Assembly: GCA_036023115.1 (NCBI GenBank) | Contig: JAYKKT010000076.1 | Location: forward strand, 2,728,001-2,792,000 | Direction of reading: 5' to 3' | Length of the DNA stretch: 64,000 nt | DNA from: Brasenia schreberi | Lineage: Eukaryota; Streptophyta; Magnoliopsida; Nymphaeales; Cabombaceae | In this document: positions 1-11,443 of the stretch, one piece after another | How positions within the stretch are numbered: position 1 is the stretch's first letter | Layout of the letters: the number at the start of each line of letters is the position of its first letter | Translations under genes and position numbers: made by a program | Notes under the pieces: model-generated | The model's database searches: none | What the model was told of the DNA's origin: nothing | What the model saw: the letters and a program-made list of their open reading frames with translations, nothing else

Positions 1-2111
1 CCGGCACCAGCCCCTCGTTGGTTTCGTGCCCCGTCGAAGTGCATCTTCCACACTTGGTTTTCAAAAGAATTTGCCAAAATGTGGTTTTGAAAATGGTTTT
101 GCAATATGCCTTCATCAGGCATTTCGACAAGAGTGGGATATGCGTCCTCCAAGGGGAAGTCAGCCACGTAATCTGCTAGGGCTTGCCCCTTAACGGAGAT
201 CTGGTGATGGTATTTTAGATCATACTCCATTAGAAGGAGTTGCCATTTGCCCAATCTACCTGTGAGAATGGGTTTTTCGAACAAGTGCTTGATTGGATCA
301 AGCTTGGACACTATCCAGATCTCATGATCTAGGAAGTAGTGTCTGAATTTCTGGCAGGCCCAGACTAGGGCCAAGCACGTCTTCTCCATGGCTTGATAAT
401 TTCGTTCATAAGCCAAGAGAGTTTTCGAAATATAGTAGATGGCATACTCCTTATGGGTGTCATCCTCGTATTGAGCCAACAGGGCTCCTAAAGCGTTTAC
501 ATGCACGGAGATGTATAATAAAAGCGGTTTTCCTTGCTTTGGAGGTTTCAAAACGGGGGGATTAACCAAGTATGCCTTTAGTCTCTCGAAGGACTTTTGG
601 CATTCGTCATCCCATAAGAATTTCGTGCCCTTCCTCAACAGTTTGTTGAAGGGTTCGCATCTAGTTGCCAGATTCGATATGAATCGGCGCACAGATTGCA
701 ATCGACCCTGGAGGCTACGGACTTGGGTGAGATTGGAGGGTGGAGCCATGTCTATGATGGCTCGACACTTAGAGGGGTCGACTTCTATTCCCCTTTGGCT
801 TACCATAAAGCCTAGAAGCTTTCCTGATTCTACCCCGAACACACATTTTTGAGGGTTTAGCTTTACTTTGTAAAGCCTAAGCCTTTCGAAGATTTTTTGT
901 AAACATTCGATATGGGTGCATCGGGTTTTGGATTTTGCCAAGAGATCATCTACATACACTTCTACAAGCTCGTGAATTTGATCATGGAAGATCGTGTTCA
1001 TGGCTCGTTGGTATGTTGCGCCGGCATTTTTCAAACCAAAGGGCATGACTGTATAGCAGTACGTGCCCCATGGGGTTGTGAAGGCGGTCTTACCCTGATC
1101 TCGTGGGCTTAGTTTGATTTGATTATAGCCTGAATAGCCATCCATAAATGAAAACATTTCATGATTTGCAGTACTATCGACTATCAAATCTATGTTTGGT
1201 AAAGGATAATTATCCTTTGGAGTGGCTTTATTCAGGTTTCTGAAATCGATGCATATTCGAATTTTCCCATTGGTTTTTCGAACTACGACGATATTTGACA
1301 ACCAATCAGAATACGCAATGGGTTTTATAAATCCGGCTTTTAGCAGATCTTCTAAACCCTCTTTGACTTGCGTGTGTACATTCGGGTGTATTTTCCTAAG
1401 CTTCTGCTTTATTGGTTTTACACCTACATCTAAGGGAAGACGATGCTCGACTATGCTGGGATCTATGCCCGGCATGTCTTCATACGTCCATGCAAACACA
1501 TCTAAATAGGTTCGTAAAAATGCAATGAATGCTAACTTTTCAGTTTCATGCAAGCATGCGCCTATTTTGATGGTTTTGGGATTGGAATCATCCCCTAGGT
1601 TCACCTCTACGAAATCTCCTCCTACTGATTGGGAAGGTCTTTCAAAATCGAGAATTCTATGAAATTCTGGGAGCTCAGAAGTGGGATCTTCCTCAAGGGG
1701 ATCCACTTCTGGGCTTCGATCATTCTTGTGGACTTTAGACCCGAGGGAACTTGATGCGTGGTTTTCAAAATAACCTGGTTTTGTACTTGGATTTTTAAGT
1801 GATTTCGAAATTTTTGGTCTGGCTATGCAGACGACGTTTCTTTCGAAATTCTTTTCTTTCGCCAAAGTTAAACCAGGAGCAGCTATGTACAAAATCTTTT
1901 TGGTATTTTCCAAATTTTCGATTTTTTTGGGTTTTTGTAAAACAAGAACTTTGGGAACTATACAAAGCACACTTTTTTCGAGTTTTTGCTTTTCCATTGT
2001 TTTTGGTTTTTCTTGTTTTTCGATTTTTTTCGATTTTAAGTTTTCAAATGTTTTTGGTATTTTTAGAAACAGGGATCTTCCGTCATACCTACAAAGGGAA
2101 AACACTATGGG
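1..2111 (-). CDS. pol: pol polyprotein of E1 (partial): linker, RT, RNase H, start of archaeal-type RNase H
   Basis: Reverse transcriptase and RNase H copy the element RNA into cDNA. The stretch follows the gag-pro UAA stop (2112-2114) in the same reading frame. The RT active site TYR-VAL-ASP-ASP is encoded near 945-956, and the frame there matches the frame at the gag stop, so there is no net indel between these checkpoints. Domain order is a Lys-rich linker, RT (about 1700-800), RNase H (about 550-150), then the tether before the second RNase H, which the window edge cuts. An AUG lies at 2086-2084 just after a splice-acceptor-like tract, but that AUG frame closes within eight codons here. 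Integrase is off-window. Confidence 0.9.
2089..2106 (-). promoter_or_regulatory. Candidate 3' splice site at the gag-pro/pol junction of E1
   Basis: On the minus strand the bases read TGTTTTCCCTTTGTAG, a pyrimidine tract ending in AG (AG at 2090-2089), placed between the gag-pro stop and the first pol AUG. The same string occurs at the same place in E3, E4 and E7. Function is inferred. Confidence 0.5.
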
Positions 2112-4981
2112 TTAGACTCGGAATAGGAGGTCTAAACCATAGGTCTCTTCTAAGACAGGCTCCGGGGCACCCTTGACCCAGGTGGTCACAGGGGGTGGTT
2201 CCGGCGGTATTTGGGGAGTATAGCCGATCCCATATCGGCTTGGGTTGGCCCTAGGAAGGATGGGCTCTAGGAGACCCTGGTTTTGTGCCCCTAGACTCTT
2301 GTAGGGCGTGTAGCCCATGTTCAATAACATGTTCCACGACTTTTTGTTTTTTGAAAAGATGGGATATAAGTCGTGGTCCTGGAACATGCTATCGTCCATA
2401 TTAGGCTCGTATGGCCTTTTGTCCAGGGATTTTGGAAATAGGGAACGCTTGGGTTTTCCTAGGAGGATTAGAGTCGGGAGGGGGCCTGCTTTGGGCAGCC
2501 CCTTCACACATACAACCTTCCTAGGGTTGTTCAACACGAGCCGAGGTGGCTCGACCATAATTTGCCCCAGGTTAGCCTCATGGGCCTGGGAGCTCGATAA
2601 ACAAGGGGAGTTTATGATCCCCTGAAGCTGTGGGTGACTCTCACCTAGGATCACTACGACTTGGTCCCTAAAAGGGATCTTGACACATTTGTGGAAGGTG
2701 GATGGCACAGCGCACAAACTGTGTATCCAGGGTCTTCCCAGCAACAGGTTATAATGGGGGTGGATGTCCAAGACATGGAACACCCCCGTGTGTTCGATCC
2801 CTCCCGTTTCCATTGGGAGTTCGATGGATCCTAAAGGCCTAGACGCATTCCCATCGTATCCAGTGATAACGATGGGGCTTGGGTTTACTGAAGTCAAGGT
2901 GACTCCGATTTTGTACGCCACGTGAAGTGGAAGGATGTTGAGCCCTCCTCCACCATCAACTAGGCACCTGTCCAGAGAGTGGTTGTTTAGAACCACCTCG
3001 ATATGCAGGGCCTGGTTATGGGTTTCGTAGGGTCTATCTACATCATCTTCCGAAAAGGTGATGGGCGATTTTGCTCCTAACAAAGCCACTTGGGCAGACA
3101 AGGACTCCGGACTTATGTTCGAATCAACCTTGGCCCTTTCTAGAATTTTCTCTAAGACAAGTCTATGCCTAGGCGAGGTTTTGATAAGCTCTAGGATAGA
3201 CATGTGAATAGGAATCTTTGAAAGGTGGTTTTCGAAATCATAAGGATTTAGGATGATTTTGTCCTTATCTGCTTTTGGCAGACCACTAGGGATACATGCT
3301 TTTGAGGGGCCAGGCACACTGACCACCTTTTGAGCACCTTGAAGGTGCGGGGGTTGGTAGATCCTCCCGGATCTAGTGACTTCCCCCACGACCAGCCTAG
3401 GGTTCGCGCTAAACTTGGCTCTAAGGATGAGCTGAGGAGAACCTTGGATTTTCAAAACTGGTTTTGTCGGGGTTTCCACTTTTGGTGGTCCCCGGATGAC
3501 GACTTGGGCGGGCCTCTTGTATAGTACAAGGATGGGCGCACAAGCAGGTCGACCAGGTTCGGGCTTTCGCGCTAGTTCCTTGGAAATGGTGAGGGTACAT
3601 ACCTCCTTTCCTTTCCCACTGCCACTGGCGTGTTTGGGAAAGGGTTCCTTGAAGATAGCTTGAGGTGGCTCAGATTCCGCAGTGACCTGGAGCCGGCCCT
3701 CCGCTATCAAGTTCTCAATTTTATTTAGAAGAGAGAAGCACCGTTTGGTATCATGGCCTTTGAGCCGATGATACTTGCAAAATCGGTTTAAATACCCCCC
3801 TTTGGACGTGACTCCTTCGGGGATTTCAGGGAGTTCGATCATGCCCTGGGCAAGTAGGAGGTCTAGGACCTCCGACACAGGTTGCCCCAGCGGAGTGTAC
3901 TCCCGTTTTTCAATTGGTTTTGAAAAATTGCGTTCTCTCTTATTTTCTATTTTTTCAAAATTTTTAGAAGTGCCCGCCATGCCTGGATCCACCCGGACAT
4001 TGGCGATTTTATGGGGCTTTGCCCCTTTGTCCGTTGTGGGCAGCCCATATGCGATGGGCTTTTCCATACGTGTTTTGGGAACGGCACTTCCTTTCCATAA
4101 GTGGTCGTATGTCCCTTTTCGCAGGTTGGTTTCGAAAAGGGAGGCCTTTTTGATCAACTTATGGAAAGTTGAAATCTCATGGAGCGAGAGAAGGGTTTTT
4201 AACTCGCTTTTGAAATTATCCAGGATGAGCATCACTGCGCATCCTTCGGATATAGGCTCTCGCACTTGGCCTAAAAGAGACCTCCATCTTATAATGAAGG
4301 CATGCACGTCTTCGTTCATGCCTTGCTTTGTATCCCTTAAGGTATTCAGGGTTGGCGTGACTTCCACGTTGTGTGCAAATCTTTGCATGAAGCAGTTCGC
4401 TAACTCTTCAAAAGTAGCGAACTGGCTTAAGTCGTAGGAAGCCAGCCATTTGGCAGCTGTGCCCTTAAGGGATAGAGGGAACCAATACACCCATTTCATC
4501 GAGTCCTTTTTCTTCTTATGGGCTCGACGTGAGAAAAGCTGTAAGTGAGACCTAGGGTCTCCCATGCCATCATACCGATGGAAGTTCGGTATTTCATCGT
4601 CACTGTCTGTTTCGTAATCCATAGGAAGGAAATCAGACAGGGCGTAGCTTCTTTTCTCTTTATTTTGCCCTTTCAGCAGCTGCTGTAGGGCTTTACGGTC
4701 CTTTTGTGTGAAGGACTCGTGGTATTGGTTGCCTTCCATTACGGAGGCCTCTTTTGCTTGCGAGGTTTTTCAATTTTCTTTTTAGGCCTTTGTTCACCGT
4801 TTGATGAACACGAATCGCCTACTTCAGCCTCTTGGCTGAGAGCATCGATTTTGGCCTCAAATTCCCTTCTCAAGTCCTCGATTTCATCTAGTTTTATTTT
4901 GTTTTTGAAAATCCTCCTAGAGTGAGAACTTGATGCGCATGAGCCTTGGCTCGACACTTCACTTGGATTGGATTTTGACAT
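2112..4981 (-). CDS. gag: gag-pro polyprotein of E1, one frameshift near the N-terminus
   Basis: Gag forms the virus-like particle and the fused protease matures it. The first segment (4981-4739) carries an acidic/basic heptad-like coiled coil. A missing base near 4755 (compare the Lys-Gln/His-Lys codons in E5) shifts frame, and the rest (4739-2112, 875 codons) is open. Visible domains are a retrotransposon gag/capsid core (about residues 60-150 of the long segment), a CHHC zinc knuckle (CKYHRLKGHDTKRC), a protease with active site LVDGGGGLNILP, and a C-terminal G-patch-like motif (MGYTPYKSLG, then a further Gly). The ORF ends FRV-UAA. The CHHC knuckle is usual for Tat-lineage Gag. Its long segment may still start at the internal Met at 4739. 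Confidence 0.9.
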
Positions 4982-5100
4982 GCTTTTCAAGCTTTTTCAA
5001 AATTTCCTAAGTAAAAGCAAAGAAAACAAGTTAAAACGACACCTTTATAAAATTTTCGCAAGACTTCTACAAGTAAACTCGACTTTTTGAAAAGGCTCAC

Positions 5101-5118
5101 GTCCCACCGGGCGTGCCA
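5101..5118 (-). other. Primer binding site of E1
   Basis: Minus strand reads TGGCACGCCCGGTGGGAC, five bases inside the LTR end (spacer GAGAT). The complement fits a tRNA 3' end with CCA, discriminator G, acceptor strand CGGGCGU and T-stem CCCAC. I do not assign the tRNA. The same 18 bases occur in E7 and E8. Confidence 0.85.
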
Positions 5119-5211
5119 ATCTCTGTAGACGCGCGAAAATCCCCGCCTCTTTGCCCCTTTCGTGGCTTGGAGTGGATCTTATCGTGCGTCTAAGGCCTAT
5201 GTATACAAACA

Positions 5212-5340
5212 GGGCGTGCCAGCTAGCTTACTTAAGCTAGCGAAGATATTTTTAACACTGACTTCTAAACGTGGCGACTGTGAGCAAGTGAGCTCTTGTC
5301 GTCGCAGACCTTCTTGCACCGATGCGCAAGGGTCAGTCTG
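5212..5340 (-). promoter_or_regulatory. Conserved U5 hairpin block with PBS-like decamer (E1 LTR)
   Basis: 5340-5305 folds as CAGAC/GTCTG arms around an inner CTTGC/GCAAG stem. 5241-5222 is a palindrome, GCTAGCTTA with its complement. 5221-5212 reads TGGCACGCCC on the minus strand, equal to the first ten bases of the PBS. All three recur in family A LTRs and in family B. Confidence 0.6.
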
Positions 5341-5739
5341 TACGCTTTTGCAAAAATCGAGTTTTGGGGAGAAAGTCTACGAAACGGTTTCGAGGTGTCT
5401 ATTTCGGGTCTTTAAGATGCGATTGCATGTTTTAGATCACGTGGATTTGCACGTGCCTAAGTCTTTTCTTTTATCCCTTTTTGGGTCACCTAGTTTGTGT
5501 GTTATGAACACTCCACTACATGGGCGAATTCGAGCGGGGGTTGCTTCGATGCAATATGCGTCCTACCTCGTGGTATGGCGTAGATGCAATGCAAACTCAC
5601 GCTACTCCAAAGGGAAAACCCGAAATGTAAAGACAATACTGAAGGGAAATAGCAGAAGGGAAATAACTGAAGGGAAATAACTGAAGGGAAATAACCGAAG
5701 GGAAATATGTATATATCTTATGTATATGAGCCCTTACTC

Positions 5740-6240
5740 GGGTCTTGTAAATAAGAGCGAAGGCTCAATGTGGGTGCGTGCTTGAATTGAAAGACTTACA
5801 CACACGACATGAAATTAAACCCAAATATAAATTGCAGTATGGCCTTGACTAAGGTCTTGGGAGTAAGAGCGAAGGCTCAATGTGTGTGAGAGTGCTTGAA
5901 TGGAAGTACTACACACACGACATAAATGAAACCCAAATATAACTGCAATAAGGCCTTTACTAAGGTCTTGGGAGTAAGAGCGAAGGCTCAATGTGTGTGA
6001 AAGTGCTTGAATTGAAAGACTTACTCACACGACAAGAAATGAAACCCAAATAGTATAGGTCGGCCCTTACTTGGGTCTTTCAAATAAGAGCGAAAGCTCA
6101 ATGTGTGTGAGAGTGTTTAAATTGAAAGACTTACTCACACGACATGAAATGAAACCCAAATAGTATAGGTCGGCCCTTACTTGGGTCTTTCAAATAAGAG
6201 CGAAAGCTCAATGTGTGTGAGAGTGTTTAAATTGAAAGAC
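5740..6240 (-). repeat. Tandem array of ~110-bp units in the E1 LTR
   Basis: About five units, each carrying GAGCGAAGGCTC or GAGCGAAAGCTC, a TGTGTGTGAG tract, TTGAAAGAC and AACCCAAATA. Unit number differs between LTRs in this window. Confidence 0.85.
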
Positions 6241-7196
6241 AACACACCCAACTTAAACAAAACCCTTCGGAAATGAAATATATACGTACACTTATATATT
6301 AGGGGCTGATTAGGCCCGTGTGTGTTCAAAATTGTGCACGACTAAGAGAGTGCACGTGTGTGGTTGTGCCAAGCCACGTTATTACAAGCGGGGGGAGACT
6401 ATGCTCCGTTATTACAACCCCGTATCAAATTGAATTTCAAGCAAGTATACGACTAAAGACCGAGTTTAGACACTTACGAGTAGCTGGTCCGTAGAGGTCT
6501 TGCTTGAGCGTGGCCTTGGCTTTGGGCTGCAAATGGGAGCTCCGCGAAGGTGTGTGACCAAGGGTGCTGGCCGGCTGCAAATGGGGCGCGGGATGGACGC
6601 CTCGAAGGGGACCGGTGGCAAGTGGGCGGCGCCTCCAAGTAGGGAGTTTAGAGTTGCTGACTAAGTGGGTCTTAGGGTCACTAGGGAAGTTAGGTACTAA
6701 GGGAAACTGGCCCTAAAAGGTGAGCTAGTGGGAAGGCCAAATAGGACACCTAGGGGGGATCGGCCAAATGGGAGATGGTGGCTGAGCAGTGGCCAGCCAC
6801 TTGGGTTATCCTAGGTTCGGCTAGGCTTAGATGGTGGCGGCAAAGAGGTGGAGCTAAGGGGAAGATGGGTGGCTAAGAGTGGAGAGGTGGTAGAGAGTGG
6901 TTTTGAGGGAGTTAAGGGGACTTACCGAATGGGGAAGAGTGGCGGATGGAGTGGGAGAGTGGCGGGCAGGTGGCTGTCGGCTGGTGGAGTTGGGAAGATA
7001 TGGTGGCGTCCGGCTGGGGGGGGGGGGGGCAGTGGTGGTGGACGGAAGAGGGAAGGTGGCGGAGCAAGTGGCGGCTGGTGAAGGAGCTGGAACTGCTGGG
7101 GAGTGGCCACGGCTGGGTGAGAGATGGGAGAAGGAGAGGGCCCGGCTGGGTGGTGGAGTGGTTCCCACTTGGAAAACCCGCCCACAATGAGGGGGG

Positions 7197-7205
7197 TTTA
7201 AATAG
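7197..7205 (-). promoter_or_regulatory. LTR TATA box (E1)
   Basis: Minus strand reads CTATTTAAACC followed by a C-run, in the same place as TATATAA in the solo LTR at 61504. It sits at the border between the CCTAA-rich U3 and the CT-rich leader, as expected for the RNA polymerase II start. Confidence 0.6.
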
Positions 7206-8437
7206 GGGATGGGTAGGTCGGTTAGGGCTGGGTTATGGGCAGTGGTTAGGTGGTTTAGGTAGGGTAGTATGTAGATAAGGTGGGCTGGATGGGGTTGGGC
7301 CAGATATTTTAAAACTAGGGGTTTGGGAAGATCGTGGGCTAAGGGTGGTTTAGGGGTTTCAGGCTAGGTTAGGTGGTTGGGTTTTAGGGTGAGGTTTAGT
7401 GAGCTAGGTTAGGTGGTTTAGGCTATGTTTAGGCTAGGATTAGGGAAATTAATCTAGGTTTAGGGAAGGATTAGGGGAGTGGGTTAGGTGATTAGGTCGG
7501 GATTAGGCCGGGATTAGGGAAGTGGGTTAGGTGATTAGGTTCAGATTAGGGGTGGATTAGGGGTTTAGGCTAGGTTTAGGCATTTTGGGTTAGGTTTAGG
7601 TGAAGGAGCTCCCTTAGCATGGCCCATAGACCTTGATCACCCCATGTTGGTGCAGCCCTAGGTTAGGTTTTAGCTAATTACAAGCTTAAACCCACTCAAT
7701 TAGGCTAAACCACAAGATTAAACCCAAACTTGACACACAAGTCAAGCTTAATACAACACTCTTGATATTTATCACCCCCACTCTCTCTCATGCCCAATAT
7801 CCCACGTGAATTTCAAGTGGGCCCCACCTCCATTTATGAGGAGGTGATGTGGGCCATGGATATGGATATTGGATTGGATCTCTGGATCCAAATCCAAATC
7901 CAAGTCCACATATGGGTTTGGATTGGAATCTGGATATATATGGTCCAGATCCAATCCAAACTGAACTCTGACTCCTTCGAGCTGGGTTCGAAACGGACGA
8001 TTCGTGCGGGGCCTGACAGCATCAGTACTCCGTCTGCGTTGGGTCTTCGCCAACATGGTTGTCCGCCTCCGTTTCTGCCTTCCGGAGATGACTTCAAATG
8101 ATATTTTGGTAAGAACAGGGTCTTGGACGTTCGAGATCCTGGGGTGTGAATCAGATACAAGAGTTGCTGCGCCGGGCTCGACAGGTGCTCCGGTTCCGGG
8201 CTCTTCTTGGCTCTCCTGGTCCTGTCTTGATCGGGTCAAGCCACTTCGGGGTTTCAAAACATGTTTTAAAAGGGTTTTCAAAAGCCATCTCGTATGTTTT
8301 TGAAAGATATAGTTTAAAACATATGTACAGGGTTGTTTGGAAGGCTCCTGGGTTTCCAAACTCAAAATGGCCCTTTGGGGCTGCTTGTATAAAACCAGAT
8401 TTGTTTAAGAAATTCGTGGGATTTCGGGGTGTTTACA

Positions 8438-10054
8438 CCAAGGAAAGTATAACACGGCCCTTACTTGGGTCTTGCAAATAAGAGCGAAAGCTCAATGTGT
8501 GTGAGTGCGAGAATTGAAAGACAACACACACAACTTAAACAAAGCCCCACGGAACTTAAAGTATATAAATAAACTTATATCTTAAGGGCTGATTAGGCTC
8601 GTGTGTGTTCAAAATCGTGCACAACTAAGAGCGAGGTAGGCTCAAATGCACGTGTGTGTGGGTGTGCCAAGCCATGTTATTACAAGCGAGGGGAGACAAT
8701 GCTCCGTTATTACAACCCCGTTTCAAATTTAATTTAACTTAAAGCAAGTCTACAAATGAGGACCGAGTTAGGCACTTACTTATAGCTGGTCCGGAGGTGA
8801 CTTGCTTGAGCTTGGGCTTGGGCTTGGGCTTCACCTTAGGCTGCAAGAGGGAGCTCCTCGAAATGACACGGCAAAGGGATGTGCTGGCCGGGTGACAAGG
8901 AGCACAGGTGTGGCGCCTTGGGGACTTGCCGGCTGCTAGGGGGGTGCTGCCGTGATGCCTTGGGCTGAAGTGTTTAAGGAGGATCACTAAGGTGTAAGGC
9001 TGGTGCTAGGGAAGGTGGCGCTAAGGGGTGACTAAAGGGAAGATGTCTAAGGAAATGGGTGTGGCTGGCCGGGTGACTTGGGTGCAGTCAGCTATGACTG
9101 GCCGACTAGGGGCGGTTTAAGTGGTGGCCGGCTGGGGTAGTTAGGGGATGTCACGTATAGGGAGGTAGGGAGATATGGAAGGTGGAGCTAAGGGTTGGTT
9201 GAAAGTGGAAGGGGCAGGTCCTAGGGAGCAAGGTAGGGTGGCCGGAGTGTCACTAGGAAAAAAGTAGAGAATCGGGTGGTGTAGGGGATTTTGTTTAGCC
9301 GAATGGGGAAGGGTGGCGGGAAGGCTGTGATGGAGCTATGTGGTGGTGGTATGGGTGGCTGAGAGTGGAGGGGGAGAGAAGATAGGGTGGAATTGGGTTG
9401 AGGTACTAACCAGATGGGTGAGGGAAGTTGGTGTCCAAGGAGGGCAGTCGGATGATGAAGGCGGATGGAGCTTGGCCAGGAAGTGGTGGAGACGTGGAGT
9501 GGAGTAGGCCGGGAGGTAGTGGTGGCGTGAGGTGGTGCAGGCTGGCTGGGGTAGCAGTGGTGCAGGTGGAAGAAGGGAGCAAGGTGAGAGAGGGGTCGGC
9601 TGGCCCAAGTGTTGGCTGGAAGAGTTGAAAAACCAGCCCACTAGGGGGGGGGTGGTTTATAGATTTTCAAAGGGTCGGTTGGGAGTGGTTTTGAGAGGGT
9701 GGTTAGGTGGTGGTGGTGTGGTGATAAGGTGGGCTGGTTTTGAGGGGGGGCAAGATATTTTGCTTTAGGTGGTTTTAGGGATATGGTGTGCTAGGTTTTA
9801 GGTGGGGTGGTTTAGTGGTTTAGGGCTTAGCTAGGTGGGTTGGTTTTGGGGTGAGGTTTAGTGAGGTGGGTTAGGTGATTAGACTAGGATTAGGTTAGGA
9901 TTAAGGGAATTAGTCTAGGTTTAGGGAAGGATTAGGGAGGTGGGTTAGGTGATTAGGTTGGGATTAGGCCGGGATTAGGGAAGTGGGTTAGGTGATTAGG
10001 CTAGGATTAGGCTGGGATTAGGGTAAATGGCTAGGATTAGGGATTTTGGCTTAG
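8438..10054 (-). repeat. Family A LTR fragment, older copy, truncated on both sides
   Basis: Minus-oriented LTR middle: one full tandem-type unit, the TTGTAATAACG block, leader, TATA-like CTATAAAC (about 9662-9654) and a long TTAGG-rich U3. Its left part was separated by the E1 insertion and lies off-window. On the right it stops inside the U3 near 10054, where plus-strand gag/pol sequence begins, so its TGTAAACACC end is lost. The junction has a short shared TTAGGA-like stretch, suggesting deletion or illegitimate recombination. Confidence 0.85.
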
Positions 10055-11443
10055 GATGGAAGAGACCTACGATTTAGACCTCTTATTCCGAGTCTAACCC
10101 GTAGTGTTTTCCCTTTGTAGGTATGATGGAAGATCCCTTTCATAAAAATACAAAAACAATTGAAAAACTTAAAATAAAAAAAATCGAAAAAGGGCAAAAA
10201 CCAAAAACATTGGAAAATCAAAAACTCGAAAATAGAGTGGTTTGTATAGTTCCTAAAGTTCATGTTTTGCAAAAACCCAAAAAAATCGAAAATCTACAAA
10301 ATACCAAAAAGATTTTATACATAGCTGCTCCTGGTAAGACTTTGGAAAAAGAAAAGGATTTTGAAAGGAACGTCGTCTGCATAGCCAGACCAAAAATTTC
10401 GAAATCAATTGAAAATCCAAGTACAAAACCAGATCTTTTGAAAACTCACGCATCAAATTCCCTCGGGTCTATAACCCATGAGAATGATCGAAGCCCAGAA
10501 GTGGATCCCCTTGAGGATGATCCCACTTCTGAGCTCCCAGAATTTCATAAAATTCTCGATTTTGAAAGACCTTCCAATTCAGTAGGAGGAGATTTCATAG
10601 AGGTAAACCTAGGGAGTGATTCCAATCCCAAACTCCTCAAGATAGGCGCATGTTTGCATGAACATGAAAAATCAGCATTCATTGCATTTCTACAAACCTA
10701 TTTAGATGTGTTTGCATGGACGTATGAAGACATGCCGGGCATAGACCCCAGCATTGTCGAACATCGTCTTCCCTTAGATGCGGATGTAAAACCCATAAAG
10801 CAGAAGCTTAGGAAAATACACCCGAATGTACACACGCAAGTTAAAGAGGGTTTAGAAGATCTACTAAAAGCTGGATTTATAAAACCCATTGCGTATTCTG
10901 ATTGGTTGTCAAACATCGTTGTAGTTCGAAAAACCAATGGGAAAATTCGAATATGCATCGATTTCAGAAACCTGAATAAAGCCACTCCAAAGGATAATTA
11001 TCCTTTACCAAACATAGATTTGGTAGTCGATAGTACTGCAAATAATGAAATGTTTTCGTTTATGGATGGCTACTCAGGCTATAATCAAATTAAATTAAGT
11101 CCACGAGATCAGGGTAAGACCGCATTCACAACCCCGAGGGGCACGTACTGCTATACAGTCATGCCCTTTGGTTTGAAAAATGCCGGCGCAACATACCAGA
11201 GAGCCATGACCACGATCTTCTATGATTAGATTCATGAGCTCGTAGAAGTGTATGTAGATGATCTCTTGGCAAAATCCAAAACCCGATGCACTCATATCGA
11301 ATGTTTGCAAAAGATTTTCGAAAGGCTTAGGCTTTACAAAGTGAAGTTAAACCCTCAAAAATGTGTATTCGGGGTAGAATCCGAGAAGCTTCTAGGCTTT
11401 ATGGTAAGCCAAAGGGGTATAGAAGTCGACCCCTCTAAGTGTT
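10055..11443 (+). pseudogene. pol: E3: plus-strand fragment with gag 3' end and 5' half of pol (RT)
   Basis: Begins in the last codons of gag-pro, reaches a UAA at 10095-10097, then shows the acceptor-like tract and the pol AUG at 10123. From there an open frame runs to a UAG at 11227-11229 (expected CAG) and resumes in the same frame at 11230-11443. It encodes a Lys-rich linker, the TYEDMPGID region and RT through YVDD to VDPSKC. Here pol lies in a different frame from gag, unlike E1 and E7. It is cut at 11443 by an LTR. A fragment only, not functional. Confidence 0.9.

Larger units (their letters stand above)
1..8437 (-). mobile_element. E1: Ty3/gypsy Tat-type LTR retrotransposon, family A, left end off-window
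   Basis: Reading on the minus strand, the element has a 5' LTR (8437-5124), a PBS, gag-pro and then pol, which leaves the window at base 1. The sequence is very close to E7, so the two belong to one young subfamily. The LTR tips are TGTAAACACC and TCTACA. The right flank at 8438-8442 reads CCAAG, the expected 5-bp target duplication; its partner lies outside the window. The flank continues as the middle of another minus LTR (8438-10054), which shows that E1 inserted into an older LTR. Confidence 0.93.
5124..8437 (-). repeat. 5' LTR of E1 (family A, 3,314 bp)
   Basis: Minus-oriented LTR bounded by TGTAAACACC (8437 end) and TCTACA (5124 end). In sense order it holds an ATCCAA-rich palindromic block (about 7960-7860), a U3 of degenerate CCTAA/CCTAAAC repeats (7620-7310), a TATA box (7205-7197), a CT-rich transcribed leader with candidate splice donors (6925-6921 and 6477-6471), a block with two TTGTAATAACG copies, a roughly 110-bp tandem array (6240-5740), short TTCCCTTC repeats, and a hairpin block next to the LTR end (5340-5212). 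No gene lies inside. Confidence 0.93.

Noticed and set aside
6848..7278. Gly-rich and Pro/Ser-rich frames near 6850-7280, 9340-9770, 13110-13410, 27230-27610, 34410-34780, 56440-56770, 61520-62050
   Set aside because: These lie in the CT-rich LTR leader, overlap in several frames on both strands, and are not preserved between LTR copies.
7376..7600. Telomeric or interstitial telomere DNA
   Set aside because: The TTAGG-rich tract is degenerate, recurs at the same place in every A LTR and lacks regular TTTAGGG arrays.
8739..8987. Short frame with Lys-Pro repeats (MILLKHFSPRHH...)
   Set aside because: Within the LTR leader; the Lys-Pro part comes from repeated CTTGGG; no counterpart in other LTRs.
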